Origin: an uncultured Fretibacterium sp.
Lineage (GTDB): Bacteria; Synergistota; Synergistia; Synergistales; Aminobacteriaceae
Reading direction: 5' to 3'
Length of the DNA stretch: 12,877 nt
Assembly: GCA_905373185.1 (NCBI GenBank)
Contig: CAJPSE010000026.1
Coordinates: 1 to 12,877 of the forward strand
Positions 6,629 to 12,877 of this stretch are shown here, one piece after another (the stretch's first letter is position 1; every line of letters starts with the position of its first letter). The position numbers and the translations under genes are program-made. The notes beneath the pieces were generated by a model. That model was not told the origin of the DNA and did no database searches. It saw only the letters and a program-made list of their open reading frames with translations.

Positions 6629-7885
6629 TTGAAGACGGCGAAGGAGTTTCTTGCTGCGACGGATCCTGAGATTTACGAGGTGTGTACGGGCGAGCGCAGG
6701 CGCCAGGAGGAGGGCATCGAGCTGATAGCGTCGGAAAACGTCGTTGCCCCTGCGGTGCTGGCGGCCATGGGCTCGGTCCTGACCAACAAGTACGCGGAGG
6801 GCTATCCCGGTGCGCGCTATTACGGAGGCTGCGAGATCGTAGACGTCGCGGAGAACATCGCGCGCGACCGGGCGAAGGCGCTTTTCGACTGCGATCACGT
6901 CAACGTCCAACCCCACTCCGGATCCCAGGCCAACATGGCCGTGTACCTCTCCGTCCTGCAGCCGGGGGACACCATCCTGGCCATGAACCTCTCCCACGGC
7001 GGACACCTGACCCACGGCTCCCCCGTCAACTTCTCGGGCAGGCTGTACAACTTCATCCCCTACGGTGTAGATAGGGAGACCGGGCGCATCGACATGGACG
7101 AGGTGGAACGCCAGGCCATGGAGCACAAGCCGAAGATGATCGTCTGCGGCGCCAGCGCTTACCCCCGCGAGATCGACGCCGAAGCCTTCCATAAAATCGC
7201 GAAAAAGGTCGGGGCCTACCTGATGTTCGATATCGCCCACATCGCGGGCCTCGTCGCGGCGAAGCTGCATAAGGACCCCGTGCCGTGGTGCGATTTCATC
7301 ACGACGACGACCCACAAGACCCTCCGCGGCCCGCGCGGCGGCATGGTGATGTGCAGGGAGGAGTTTGCGAAGGCCCTCGACAAGACAATCTTTCCGGGGA
7401 TGCAGGGTGGGCCCCTGATGCACATCATCGCGGCCAAGGCCGTGGCCCTGAAGCTGGCTGCGGAACCGTCCTTTGCCGTCTATCAGCGGCAGGTCCTGGC
7501 CAATTCCAAAGCGCTGGCAGAGGCTCTCGTAGGGTACGGGTTCCAGCTGGTGTCCGGCGGAACCGACAATCATCTGATGCTGATAGACCTGCGCAGCAGG
7601 AAGCTGACGGGCAAGGCGCTGGAGCACGCCCTGAACGAGGCGGGACTGACGGTCAACAAGAACGCCGTCCCCTTCGACACGGAGAAGCCCACGATCACCA
7701 GCGGCGTCCGAATCGGGACCCCGGCCGTGACGACCCGCGGCTTCAGGGAGCCTGAGATGAAGCGCATCGCGGAGTGGATCGACCGCATCTCCAGGGATGT
7801 CGAGAACGCGTCGCTGATGAAGACCGTAAGGGCCGAGGTGCGGGAGCTGTGTGCGAGGTTCCCGGTCTATCCCGACCTGGCATAG
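6629..7885 (+). CDS. glyA: Serine hydroxymethyltransferase
   Basis: A 418-residue SHMT (PLP fold type I), interconverting serine plus tetrahydrofolate with glycine plus methylene-tetrahydrofolate in the cytoplasm. Family motifs are intact: ELIASENVV (31-39), [17 protein letters not shown] (53-69), QPHSGSQAN (94-102), [11 protein letters not shown] (121-131), the PLP-binding [12 protein letters not shown] (Asp201, His204) and [14 protein letters not shown] with the Schiff-base Lys230. The length equals the bacterial norm. The N-terminus [17 protein letters not shown] fits a TTG 6629 start. It is followed after 90 nt by a second PLP gene, probably co-transcribed, and both end at the terminator at 9493-9530. 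In an amino-acid fermenter SHMT may run towards serine or glycine breakdown and feed one-carbon units. Nothing looks degenerate. Confidence 0.97.
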   Translation: MKTAKEFLAATDPEIYEVCTGERRRQEEGIELIASENVVAPAVLAAMGSVLTNKYAEGYPGARYYGGCEIVDVAENIARDRAKALFDCDHVNVQPHSGSQANMAVYLSVLQPGDTILAMNLSHGGHLTHGSPVNFSGRLYNFIPYGVDRETGRIDMDEVERQAMEHKPKMIVCGASAYPREIDAEAFHKIAKKVGAYLMFDIAHIAGLVAAKLHKDPVPWCDFITTTTHKTLRGPRGGMVMCREEFAKALDKTIFPGMQGGPLMHIIAAKAVALKLAAEPSFAVYQRQVLANSKALAEALVGYGFQLVSGGTDNHLMLIDLRSRKLTGKALEHALNEAGLTVNKNAVPFDTEKPTITSGVRIGTPAVTTRGFREPEMKRIAEWIDRISRDVENASLMKTVRAEVRELCARFPVYPDLA

Positions 7886-7911
7886 CGGGCCCTGAGGGCA
7901 GAGCGGGACTT

Positions 7912-7961
7912 CATCGGGAGCCCTCATCAGGAGGTCTCCATCGGGAGGACCCCATCGGGAC
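7912..7961 (+). repeat. Four ~14-bp degenerate direct repeats before the PLP-enzyme gene
   Basis: CATCGGGAG (7912), CATCAGGAG (7925), CATCGGGAG (7939) and CATCGGGAC (7953) recur at 13-, 14- and 14-bp steps. The last copy ends just before the Shine-Dalgarno AAGGAGAG (7963-7970). Each unit carries a GGGAG or AGGAG core that itself resembles a Shine-Dalgarno sequence. Confidence 0.85.
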
Positions 7962-7975
7962 CAAGGAGAGAGAAT

Positions 7976-9442
7976 ATGATCGATCTGACGATGAATCAGG
8001 AAAACCTAAAAAATACGGTGGAGCTGGCCAAAAAGCGTAATATCCTGATCCCGACGTTCAAGCAGATGCGGGATCCCGAGAGGCACACTCCCGCCGGCAT
8101 CAAGGAAAAACTGAAAAAGACCGGGCTTTGGGACGTCGATCCCGCAAACCTCTTCCGAATCACCTGGAAGAATCAGCCCCAGAAGAGCGGCGGGCTCTAC
8201 GGCAAGGTCAATTACTTCGAGGTCCCGCGCGAGATAACCGGGGTTCGGGCAAGGATTTTTGCTCTCTGCGGCAAGTGGTTCCCCACGGGGGCCCATAAGG
8301 TGGGGGCGAGTTTCGGCTGCCTCGTCCCGCGCCTCGTGACGGGACAGTTCGACCCGACGCGCCACAAGGCTGTATGGCCCTCCACCGGAAACTATTGCCG
8401 CGGAGGGGCCTATAATGCCCAGCTCCTGGGCTGCGAGTCCGTCGCCATCCTCCCCGAGGGAATGAGCAAGGAACGATTCGACTGGCTCAGGACCGTAGCG
8501 GGTGAGATCATCGCCACACCCGGTACGGAGAGCAACGTCAAGGAGATCTACGACAAGGTCGCCGAGATCCGCGCGACGCGCCCCGAGGCGGTCATCTTCA
8601 ATCAGTTCGATGAGCTGGGCAACCACCTGTGGCACTATACGGTGACCGGACGGGCCATGGAGGAGCTCTTCAACGACGTCAAAGGCACGAAGGACCGTTT
8701 TGCCGGCGTCGTCGTGACGTCCGGGTCCGCCGGAACGACCGCCTCGGGTGACTATCTGCGCGAGGTCTTCCCAACCTTCAAGTTCGGGGTGGGGGAGGCC
8801 CTCCAGTGCCCAACCCTGCTTCTCAACGGTTTCGGAGATCACCGCATCGAGGGGATCGGCGACAAGCACGTTCCCTGGGTCCACAACGTCAAGAACACCG
8901 ACGTGGTCTTCGCTATTGACGACAGTATCTGCATGGCGATGATCCGCATCTGCAACGAACCGGAGGGACAGAAGTACCTCAGGAGCATCGGGGTGAAGGA
9001 GGCGGACCTGGAGCGCCTGAACCTGATGGGCATCTCCGGAGCGGCCAACGTCGCCATGGCGATCAAGATGGCCAGGTACTACGAGATGGGCGAGAACGAC
9101 GTCATCGTCACGGTCTTTACGGACTCCATGGAGATGTACGGCTCCCGCCTGGAGGAGATGACCGCGAAGATGGGCGCCTACACCCAGGTCCAGGCCGCGG
9201 TCGATCACAACCGCTACGTCCTCGGGATGGGGATCGACGGCATGGCGGAGCTCTCCTACTACGATCGCAAGCGCATTCACAACCTGAAGTACTACACCTG
9301 GGTCGAACAGCAAGGGAAGACCTCCGAGGAGCTGAACGCCCAGTGGTACGATCGGAACTATTGGACCAACGTTCACAAGATGGCCGACGTCATCGACGAG
9401 AAGATCGACGCGTTCAACCGGATGACGGGGCTGGCCCCCTGA
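7976..9442 (+). CDS. Fold-type II PLP-dependent enzyme, substrate unknown
   Basis: A 488-residue enzyme of the tryptophan-synthase-beta/cysteine-synthase superfamily. Visible are the Schiff-base lysine in FPTGAHKVGAS (Lys108; compare TGAHKINN of TrpB), the substrate loop PSTGNYCRGGAYNAQLLG (135-152) and the glycine-rich phosphate loop TSGSAGTTASGDYL (248-261). These support a beta-elimination, beta-replacement or deamination reaction on an amino acid. The protein is longer than cysteine synthases (about 310) and TrpB (about 400). It has an N-terminal region of about 85 residues and a long C-terminal part rich in conserved-looking acidic and tyrosine-rich stretches (DSMEMYGSRLEEM, HNLKYYTWVEQQGK). 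I do not recognise a characterised member with this layout and make no substrate claim. ATG 7976 follows AAGGAGAG. It lies 90 nt after glyA and 43 nt before a strong terminator. Confidence 0.85.
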   Translation: MIDLTMNQENLKNTVELAKKRNILIPTFKQMRDPERHTPAGIKEKLKKTGLWDVDPANLFRITWKNQPQKSGGLYGKVNYFEVPREITGVRARIFALCGKWFPTGAHKVGASFGCLVPRLVTGQFDPTRHKAVWPSTGNYCRGGAYNAQLLGCESVAILPEGMSKERFDWLRTVAGEIIATPGTESNVKEIYDKVAEIRATRPEAVIFNQFDELGNHLWHYTVTGRAMEELFNDVKGTKDRFAGVVVTSGSAGTTASGDYLREVFPTFKFGVGEALQCPTLLLNGFGDHRIEGIGDKHVPWVHNVKNTDVVFAIDDSICMAMIRICNEPEGQKYLRSIGVKEADLERLNLMGISGAANVAMAIKMARYYEMGENDVIVTVFTDSMEMYGSRLEEMTAKMGAYTQVQAAVDHNRYVLGMGIDGMAELSYYDRKRIHNLKYYTWVEQQGKTSEELNAQWYDRNYWTNVHKMADVIDEKIDAFNRMTGLAP

Positions 9443-9492
9443 TCGGGGTCGGGCGTCCTTGAGACCCAGATATTATTCATTTGAGTCAACTC

Positions 9493-9530
9493 AAGTCAAG
9501 CCCGAGATGGATCTCGGGCTTGACTTTTTT
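9493..9530 (+). terminator. Strong intrinsic terminator
   Basis: A 16-bp perfect stem AAGTCAAGCCCGAGAT (9493-9508) pairs with 9511-9526; the innermost pairs must open because only GG lies between the arms. It runs into six T residues (9525-9530). It closes the M20-glyA-PLP transcription unit and isolates glpX. On the minus strand the stem is preceded by an A-run only; there is no T-run that would make it bidirectional beyond AA/TT at the base. Confidence 0.93.
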
Positions 9531-9603
9531 CCGCTTTTACTGCAAAGTGAACGTGAGCGGACCGGATTTTCCGCGTCGCCGCCAAGCGATTGCGTTTCAA
9601 GGG

Positions 9604-9674
9604 CGTTTTCTCGAAGACGTTTTCCTGCTGAAGATTTTCTGAATGAAGATTTCTTGATGAAGATTTCTTCGAGA
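9604..9674 (+). repeat. Five degenerate repeats and 9-bp inverted ends in the glpX leader
   Basis: Units of the form TTTTCTnnnTGAAGA recur at 9604-9617, 9618-9634, 9635-9649, 9650-9663 and 9664-9674 (14, 17, 15, 14 and 11 nt). The first and last units also give a perfect 9-bp inverted repeat: TCTCGAAGA at 9609-9617 and TCTTCGAGA at 9666-9674. The array could therefore close into a hairpin with a 48-nt loop. It ends 10 nt before the Shine-Dalgarno GGGAGG (9685-9690). Confidence 0.8.
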
Positions 9675-9699
9675 CCGGATTGCAGGGAGGTTGATGTTT

Positions 9700-10704
9700 A
9701 TGTCGCTCTTCGCTTCGGATAAGAATTTGGCTCTGGAGTTGGTTCGTGGTACCGAGGCTGCGGTCATGGCCAGCGGTCGCTGGTTTGGGCGGGGCAGCAA
9801 GAACGATGTGGATCGCGCTGCTGTCGAGGCCATGCGCTACATGCTCAACAGCGTGAGCATGAAGGGTGTCGTCGTGATCGGCGAGGGGGAGAAGGATGAA
9901 GCGCCGATGCTCTTTAACGGGGAGGAGCTGGGCCGTGGGGACGGCCCGGAGGTGGACATCGCCGTCGATCCCATCGATGGAACGCGCCTGATGGCCTGCG
10001 GCCTGGGCGGTGCCATCAGCGTCGTCGCCGCCGCGGACCGCAACAGCATGTTCAGTCCTCAGGACCTCTTTTACCTGGACAAGATCGTGACGGGGCCGGA
10101 GGCCGCCGACTTCATCGATATCGAAGCGCCGGTCCACGTCAACCTGCGCCGAGTGGCCAAGGCCAAGAACAAGGCAGTCGAGGACGTCACGGTCGTTATG
10201 CTGGACCGTCCCCGCAACGACGCGATCCGCGAGGAGGTCTGCAAGCTGGGCGCCCGTATTCGTCTGATTCCCGATGGGGATGTCAGTGGGGCGCTCACCA
10301 CCTGCTGGAACGCGACGGCCGACCTGCTCCTGGGATCCGGGGGATCTCCCGAGGCCGTCATCACGGCCTGTGCGGTCAAGTGCCTGGGGGGCAACATGCA
10401 GTGCCGCCCTTACTTCCGCAACGAGGAGGACGAGGCGAAGGGCAAGGCCCGAGGACTGACACGGCACACCGTCCTGACGCTCGATGACCTGGTGAAGGGG
10501 GACAACGTCTTCTTCGCCGCGACGGGCGCCTCCGACGGTGATATGCTGAAGGGCGTGAGGTACCAGGGGCAGCAGATTCATACCTCCTCCATATGCATGA
10601 GGGGCAAGAGTGGGACGGTGCGCTACATCTCGGCGGTGCACTCCCCGAAGAAGCTCTCCGAGCTGGGCAGCGCCATCGACTACAGCCCCCGGCACGGGGA
10701 CTGA
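9700..10704 (+). CDS. glpX: Fructose-1,6-bisphosphatase class II (GlpX)
   Basis: A 334-residue class II fructose-1,6-bisphosphatase, the Mn-dependent gluconeogenic enzyme that makes fructose-6-phosphate. Metal-site motifs are present: NDVDRAAVEAM (35-45), VVIGEGEKDEAPMLFNGEELG (58-78, with Glu62) and VDIAVDPIDGT (85-95, with Asp90), as in E. coli GlpX. The length is typical. Three in-frame starts are close (TTG 9691, ATG 9694, ATG 9700). ATG 9700 is preferred because GGGAGG at 9685-9690 is then 9 nt away. No good promoter is seen between the upstream terminator and the gene, though transcription must start there. The ferredoxin gene follows after 53 nt. For an anaerobe living on amino acids this enzyme supplies hexose phosphates for the cell wall and nucleotides. 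Confidence 0.95.
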   Translation: MSLFASDKNLALELVRGTEAAVMASGRWFGRGSKNDVDRAAVEAMRYMLNSVSMKGVVVIGEGEKDEAPMLFNGEELGRGDGPEVDIAVDPIDGTRLMACGLGGAISVVAAADRNSMFSPQDLFYLDKIVTGPEAADFIDIEAPVHVNLRRVAKAKNKAVEDVTVVMLDRPRNDAIREEVCKLGARIRLIPDGDVSGALTTCWNATADLLLGSGGSPEAVITACAVKCLGGNMQCRPYFRNEEDEAKGKARGLTRHTVLTLDDLVKGDNVFFAATGASDGDMLKGVRYQGQQIHTSSICMRGKSGTVRYISAVHSPKKLSELGSAIDYSPRHGD

Positions 10705-10757
10705 GCGCCCCTTTCCCCGCATCTTCCCCCGGTCGAGAGAATCCTCGGTCCAGAGGA

Positions 10758-10949
10758 ATGTCCGTAGCCGGGCTCAAGGCTCACGTTCGGAGGGATTTTT
10801 GCACGGCCTGCGGCCGGTGCGGGAGAGCCTGCCCCGTCGGGGCGATGCTGACGTTCCCCGGGAGGCCCGCCGAGGTGAACGAGGCTGCCTGCGTCGGCTG
10901 CATGCGCTGCCTCAGGGCCTGCCCTGTGGGGGCGATTAAAGCAGGATGA
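10758..10949 (+). CDS. Small 2[4Fe-4S] ferredoxin-like protein
   Basis: A 63-residue protein that is almost all ferredoxin fold. Cluster motif I is CTACGRCGRACP (Cys15, 18, 21, 25) and motif II is CVGCMRCLRACP (Cys45, 48, 51, 55); both are the full CxxCxxCxxxCP pattern, so two [4Fe-4S] clusters are expected. PVGA follows each motif, showing the internal duplication of bacterial ferredoxins. It is a likely electron carrier, or a subunit-like partner of an oxidoreductase. ATG 10758 is chosen as the first Met before motif I; the Shine-Dalgarno is weak (AGAGGA immediately before the ATG), and the frame stays open upstream in another frame over glpX. It lies 53 nt downstream of glpX and is probably co-transcribed. 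The partner enzyme is not visible here. Confidence 0.85.
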   Translation: MSVAGLKAHVRRDFCTACGRCGRACPVGAMLTFPGRPAEVNEAACVGCMRCLRACPVGAIKAG

Positions 10950-10989
10950 AAGGAAGGGTCCGTTTTTCTTTTTGAACTTTCGATGTTTG

Positions 10990-11032
10990 TCCCCTGGTCT
11001 CCAACGGAAGTACTACCCTGGAGTCCGGGGGA
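10990..11032. promoter_or_regulatory. Long interrupted dyad upstream of the tyrS -10
   Basis: TCCCCTGGTCTCCA (10990-11003) and TGGAGTCCGGGGGA (11019-11032) are inverted copies over 14 positions with one T-T mismatch and one G-T pair, separated by 15 nt. There is no T-run on either side, so it is not a terminator. The right arm touches the place where a -35 box would be expected for the tyrS -10. An operator or a hairpin in the preceding transcript is possible. Confidence 0.55.
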
Positions 11033-11051
11033 TAAAATGGCGCTTTCTCGC

Positions 11052-11057
11052 TATAAT
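11052..11057 (+). promoter_or_regulatory. -10 element of the tyrS promoter
   Basis: A perfect TATAAT. The sequence 17 bp upstream (GGGATA at 11029-11034) is not -35-like and overlaps the right arm of the dyad at 10990-11032, which suggests an activator-dependent promoter. The predicted leader is about 73 nt. Confidence 0.5.
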
Positions 11058-11059
11058 TT

Positions 11060-11081
11060 CAGGAGAGAACCTGGAGAAAAC
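11060..11081 (+). repeat. Imperfect 11-bp tandem duplication in the tyrS leader
   Basis: CAGGAGAGAAC (11060-11070) and CTGGAGAAAAC (11071-11081) match at 9 of 11 positions and abut. They lie at the expected start of the transcript. Confidence 0.55.
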
Positions 11082-11136
11082 GACGCTTCGCCCTGATTTG
11101 GAAAGATGACGGGGACGGAGCGGGAGGAGTACAGAG

Positions 11137-12417
11137 ATGCCGGAGAAGGCTTTTGATGTTTTGCAGTCCCGCGGTTATGTTGAGTGGTGCAATGCAGAGG
11201 ACAGGCTGCGCGAGGTCATGGACGAGGGGATGATTACGGCCTACGTCGGGTTCGACCCCACGGCGGACAGCCTGCATGTCGGCCATTTGATTCCCTTGAT
11301 GGCGCTGGCGTGGCTCCAGCGTGCGGGACATCGTCCTATCGCGCTGGCTGGAGGCGGTACCGGGCTGATCGGCGACCCGTCCGGAAAGAGCCGGGAGCGC
11401 AACCTCATCACGGTGGAGGAGGTGCGGCGCAACGTGGAGGGGGTACGCCCCCAGCTGGCGCACTTCCTCGACTTCGACTGCGGGGAAAATTCCGCGCTGC
11501 TGCTCAACAACTACGACTGGCTTTCCTCCCACTCGTTCCTGGAGGTCCTTCGGGACGTCGGTAAGTATTTCTCCGTCAACGGCCTCATCGCCAGGGAATA
11601 CGTGCGAAGCCGTCTGGAGGACCCCGAGAAGGGCATCTCCTACACGGAGTTCTCCTACGTCCTGCTCCAGGCCATGGATTTCAAGCACCTGTACGAGGCC
11701 CATGGCTGCCGCCTCCAGATGGGTGGCAACGACCAGCAGGGGAATCTGCTGGCGGGGTCGGACTATGTCCGGAAATCCACAGGGGGCGAGGTCTTCGGCC
11801 TGACCCAGCCGCTCTTGCTGACGGCGTCCGGGACGAAATTCGGCAAGACCGAGGCGGGGGCGGTGTGGCTCGACCCCAAGCGGACCAGCCCGTACCGGTT
11901 CTACCAGTTCTGGTTCAACACGGACGACAGGGACGTGGAGCGCCTCCTCAAGCTCTTCACCTTCCTGCCGCTGGACGAGATTTGGGACATCATGGGGAAG
12001 CATGCGGCCCGGCCGGAGGAGCGTGCGGCCCAGCGCCGTCTGGCCCTGGAGGTGACGCGGCTCGTCCATGGGGAGAGCGCGGCCCTCAGCGTCGTCAAAG
12101 CCAGCTCCGTGCTCTTCGATGCGGAGGCGGACCTCTCGGACCTCACCGAGGAGACCTACGCGGCCCTTCGGGAGGAGGTCCCCTTTGCCGATGTAAAAAT
12201 GGACCTGCCTGCGGCCTTGCTGGACGTGCTCACGGCCTGTGGGGCCTTCGAGAGCCGGGGAGAGGCCAAAAGGGCGATTCGGCAGGGCGGTGTGTCCCTG
12301 AACGGGACGCGGGTCTCCGACGAGGGGGCGGCCGTGTCCCGGGAGGAGCTTGGAAGGGGCCGTTACCTCTTCGTCCGAATTGGGCGCAAACGGTTCCATC
12401 TGGTCGCCTTCTCGTAG
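11137..12417 (+). CDS. tyrS: Tyrosyl-tRNA synthetase (class I, TyrS)
   Basis: A 426-residue class Ic synthetase charging tRNA-Tyr. Motifs in order: YVGFDPTADSLHVGH with the HIGH-type HVGH (47-50), AGGGTGLIGDPSGKS (71-85), YTEFSYVLLQAMDF (169-182), MGGNDQQGN (195-203), KFGKT as the KMSKS loop (234-238), and a C-terminal S4 RNA-binding domain (about 355-422: SRGEAKRAIRQGGVSLNG). The length matches TyrS (about 420). ATG 11137 has GGGAGGAG at 11122-11129. One oddity is that the usual GGSDQWGN appears as GGNDQQGN, with Trp replaced by Gln next to the tyrosine pocket. No T-box leader is seen on this strand, although tyrS genes of Firmicutes often have one. Confidence 0.97.
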   Translation: MPEKAFDVLQSRGYVEWCNAEDRLREVMDEGMITAYVGFDPTADSLHVGHLIPLMALAWLQRAGHRPIALAGGGTGLIGDPSGKSRERNLITVEEVRRNVEGVRPQLAHFLDFDCGENSALLLNNYDWLSSHSFLEVLRDVGKYFSVNGLIAREYVRSRLEDPEKGISYTEFSYVLLQAMDFKHLYEAHGCRLQMGGNDQQGNLLAGSDYVRKSTGGEVFGLTQPLLLTASGTKFGKTEAGAVWLDPKRTSPYRFYQFWFNTDDRDVERLLKLFTFLPLDEIWDIMGKHAARPEERAAQRRLALEVTRLVHGESAALSVVKASSVLFDAEADLSDLTEETYAALREEVPFADVKMDLPAALLDVLTACGAFESRGEAKRAIRQGGVSLNGTRVSDEGAAVSREELGRGRYLFVRIGRKRFHLVAFS

Positions 12418-12452
12418 ATTCCCGCGCCTGAGGATTTCCCCAAGAAGAGTGT

Positions 12453-12468
12453 TACGGAGGTACGGATG
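12453..12468 (+). repeat. 8-bp near-perfect tandem repeat covering RBS and start codon
   Basis: TACGGAGG (12453-12460) and TACGGATG (12461-12468) abut with one mismatch. The first copy holds the Shine-Dalgarno and the second holds the ATG of the partial gene. Confidence 0.5.
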
Positions 12469-12877
12469 GTTCCCTGCATTTGGTATGCATCAAAGATCGC
12501 CCATCCCTGGGAACGGGCGATGATCGGCAACATGGGGGCCGCACTGAGGGCTCGCGGTGTCGGCCTGTCCATCTATACGGATGGGGGCACGACGGATTTC
12601 TGTCTCGACGGCGTCCTCTCCTGGAGGGCCTTGACGCTGCTGGAACGGATACGGCTGCTCCTCTCATCGGCGGGCGCCCTGTGGCATCTCTGGGGCGAGG
12701 CCCCCCGCTGGTGGGGCCTTGTTAGGGTGCGGTCCCGGACCGTGCACACGTCCTGGTGCCCCCATCCCGTCTGGAGAGGACACCCCTCCCGCATTTTCAC
12801 GGAACAGGCCGATGACGGGGAGACCGTCGTCAAGCCGACGTTCGAGTCCCGTCTCGTCCACACGGAGGGGGCCGTCG
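12466..12877 (+). CDS. Partial unidentified protein, glycosyltransferase-like N-terminus
   Basis: A frame open from ATG 12466 to the window end (137 codons, no stop), so the 3' part is missing. GGAGGT at 12456-12461 precedes the ATG by only 4 nt. The N-terminus MVPCIWYASKIAHPWERAM, then GAALRARGVGLSIYTDG, looks like the first beta-alpha-beta of a GT-B glycosyltransferase: the 'head ... all, G-V-x-L-S-I-Y' pattern. LWHLWGEAPRWWGLVRVRSRTVHTSW would suit the following strand. This is a resemblance only, and the donor-binding half is outside the window. It starts 48 nt after tyrS in the same direction. Trp content is high in the first 110 residues. Confidence 0.55.
   Translation, partial: MVPCIWYASKIAHPWERAMIGNMGAALRARGVGLSIYTDGGTTDFCLDGVLSWRALTLLERIRLLLSSAGALWHLWGEAPRWWGLVRVRSRTVHTSWCPHPVWRGHPSRIFTEQADDGETVVKPTFESRLVHTEGAV

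Noticed and set aside
6497..7927. 476-codon minus-strand frame opposite glyA
   Set aside because: Antisense shadow of a clear SHMT gene; no motif and no credible ribosome-binding site.
8006..9376. 456-codon minus-strand frame opposite the PLP-enzyme gene
   Set aside because: Antisense shadow; the plus-strand protein has intact catalytic motifs.
9459..9722. 87-codon plus-strand frame between the terminator region and glpX
   Set aside because: It runs through the terminator hairpin and the glpX leader repeats into glpX in another frame, and has no Shine-Dalgarno site; the repetitive FLNEDFLMK part is only the translated leader repeats.
10950..10980. T-rich stretch after the ferredoxin gene as an intrinsic terminator
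   Set aside because: T-runs (TTTTTCTTTTT) are present, but there is only a weak A-U/G-U stem before them and no GC hairpin.
10990..11032. T-box-like GGGTAGTAC on the minus strand upstream of tyrS
   Set aside because: A real T-box (AGGGTGGTACCGCG core) would have to be on the plus strand before tyrS. Here the resemblance is on the wrong strand, and the hairpin has no T-run.
11059..12399. 446-codon minus-strand frame opposite tyrS
   Set aside because: Antisense shadow of tyrS with no recognisable domain.
1..12877. CRISPR array, insertion sequence or prophage
   Set aside because: No spaced 25-40-bp repeats, transposase, integrase or phage genes were seen. The short tandem leader repeats are contiguous and unrelated in sequence.

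Overview
The window is GC-rich chromosomal DNA of a strictly anaerobic, probably amino-acid-fermenting bacterium. The grounds are a selenocysteine tRNA at the left edge, a YgeY-type (selenium-metabolism-linked) M20 hydrolase, a 2[4Fe-4S] ferredoxin, a class II (GlpX) fructose-bisphosphatase, and strong Shine-Dalgarno sites with frequent GTG/TTG starts. The overall look suggests a Synergistota member, or less likely a GC-rich Clostridia relative. That placement is an inference; no 16S or other marker is present.

Layout. Positions 1-57 (minus strand) hold the 5' two-thirds of tRNA-Sec (selC), cut by the window edge, with its own promoter at 69-97. A WYL-domain regulator (236-1183) precedes a three-gene ABC-2 exporter: permease, ATPase and permease (1270-3887). 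A convergent AraC-family regulator with an N-terminal cupin sensor (3985-4959, minus) is transcribed divergently from a metabolic stretch: YgeY-like M20 hydrolase (5254-6429), serine hydroxymethyltransferase glyA (6629-7885) and a fold-type-II PLP enzyme of unknown substrate (7976-9442). A strong intrinsic terminator at 9493-9530 closes this stretch. Then come glpX (9700-10704), a 63-residue 2[4Fe-4S] ferredoxin (10758-10949), tyrS (11137-12417), and the start of an unidentified, possibly glycosyltransferase-like gene (12466 to the edge).

How the genes may work together. The M20 hydrolase, SHMT and PLP enzyme could form a small amino-acid catabolic module: a hydrolase frees an amino acid or N-substituted amine, and PLP enzymes cleave or interconvert it, with AraC as candidate regulator. 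GlpX would serve gluconeogenesis in an organism living on amino acids. The WYL protein and the ABC exporter look like a regulator-transporter pair.

The most unusual signal is not a gene. Short tandem direct repeats, different in sequence at each gene but with similar periods (about 8-17 nt), sit in the 5' leader just ahead of, or overlapping, the ribosome-binding site of most genes here. They lie before permease 1 (10 bp x2), AraC (9 bp x3), M20 (11 bp x2), glyA (about 11 bp x6, with T-tracts phased to the helix), the PLP gene (about 14 bp x4), glpX (11-17 bp x5), tyrS (11 bp x2, imperfect) and the last partial gene (8 bp x2, imperfect). I know of no described system that accounts for this.
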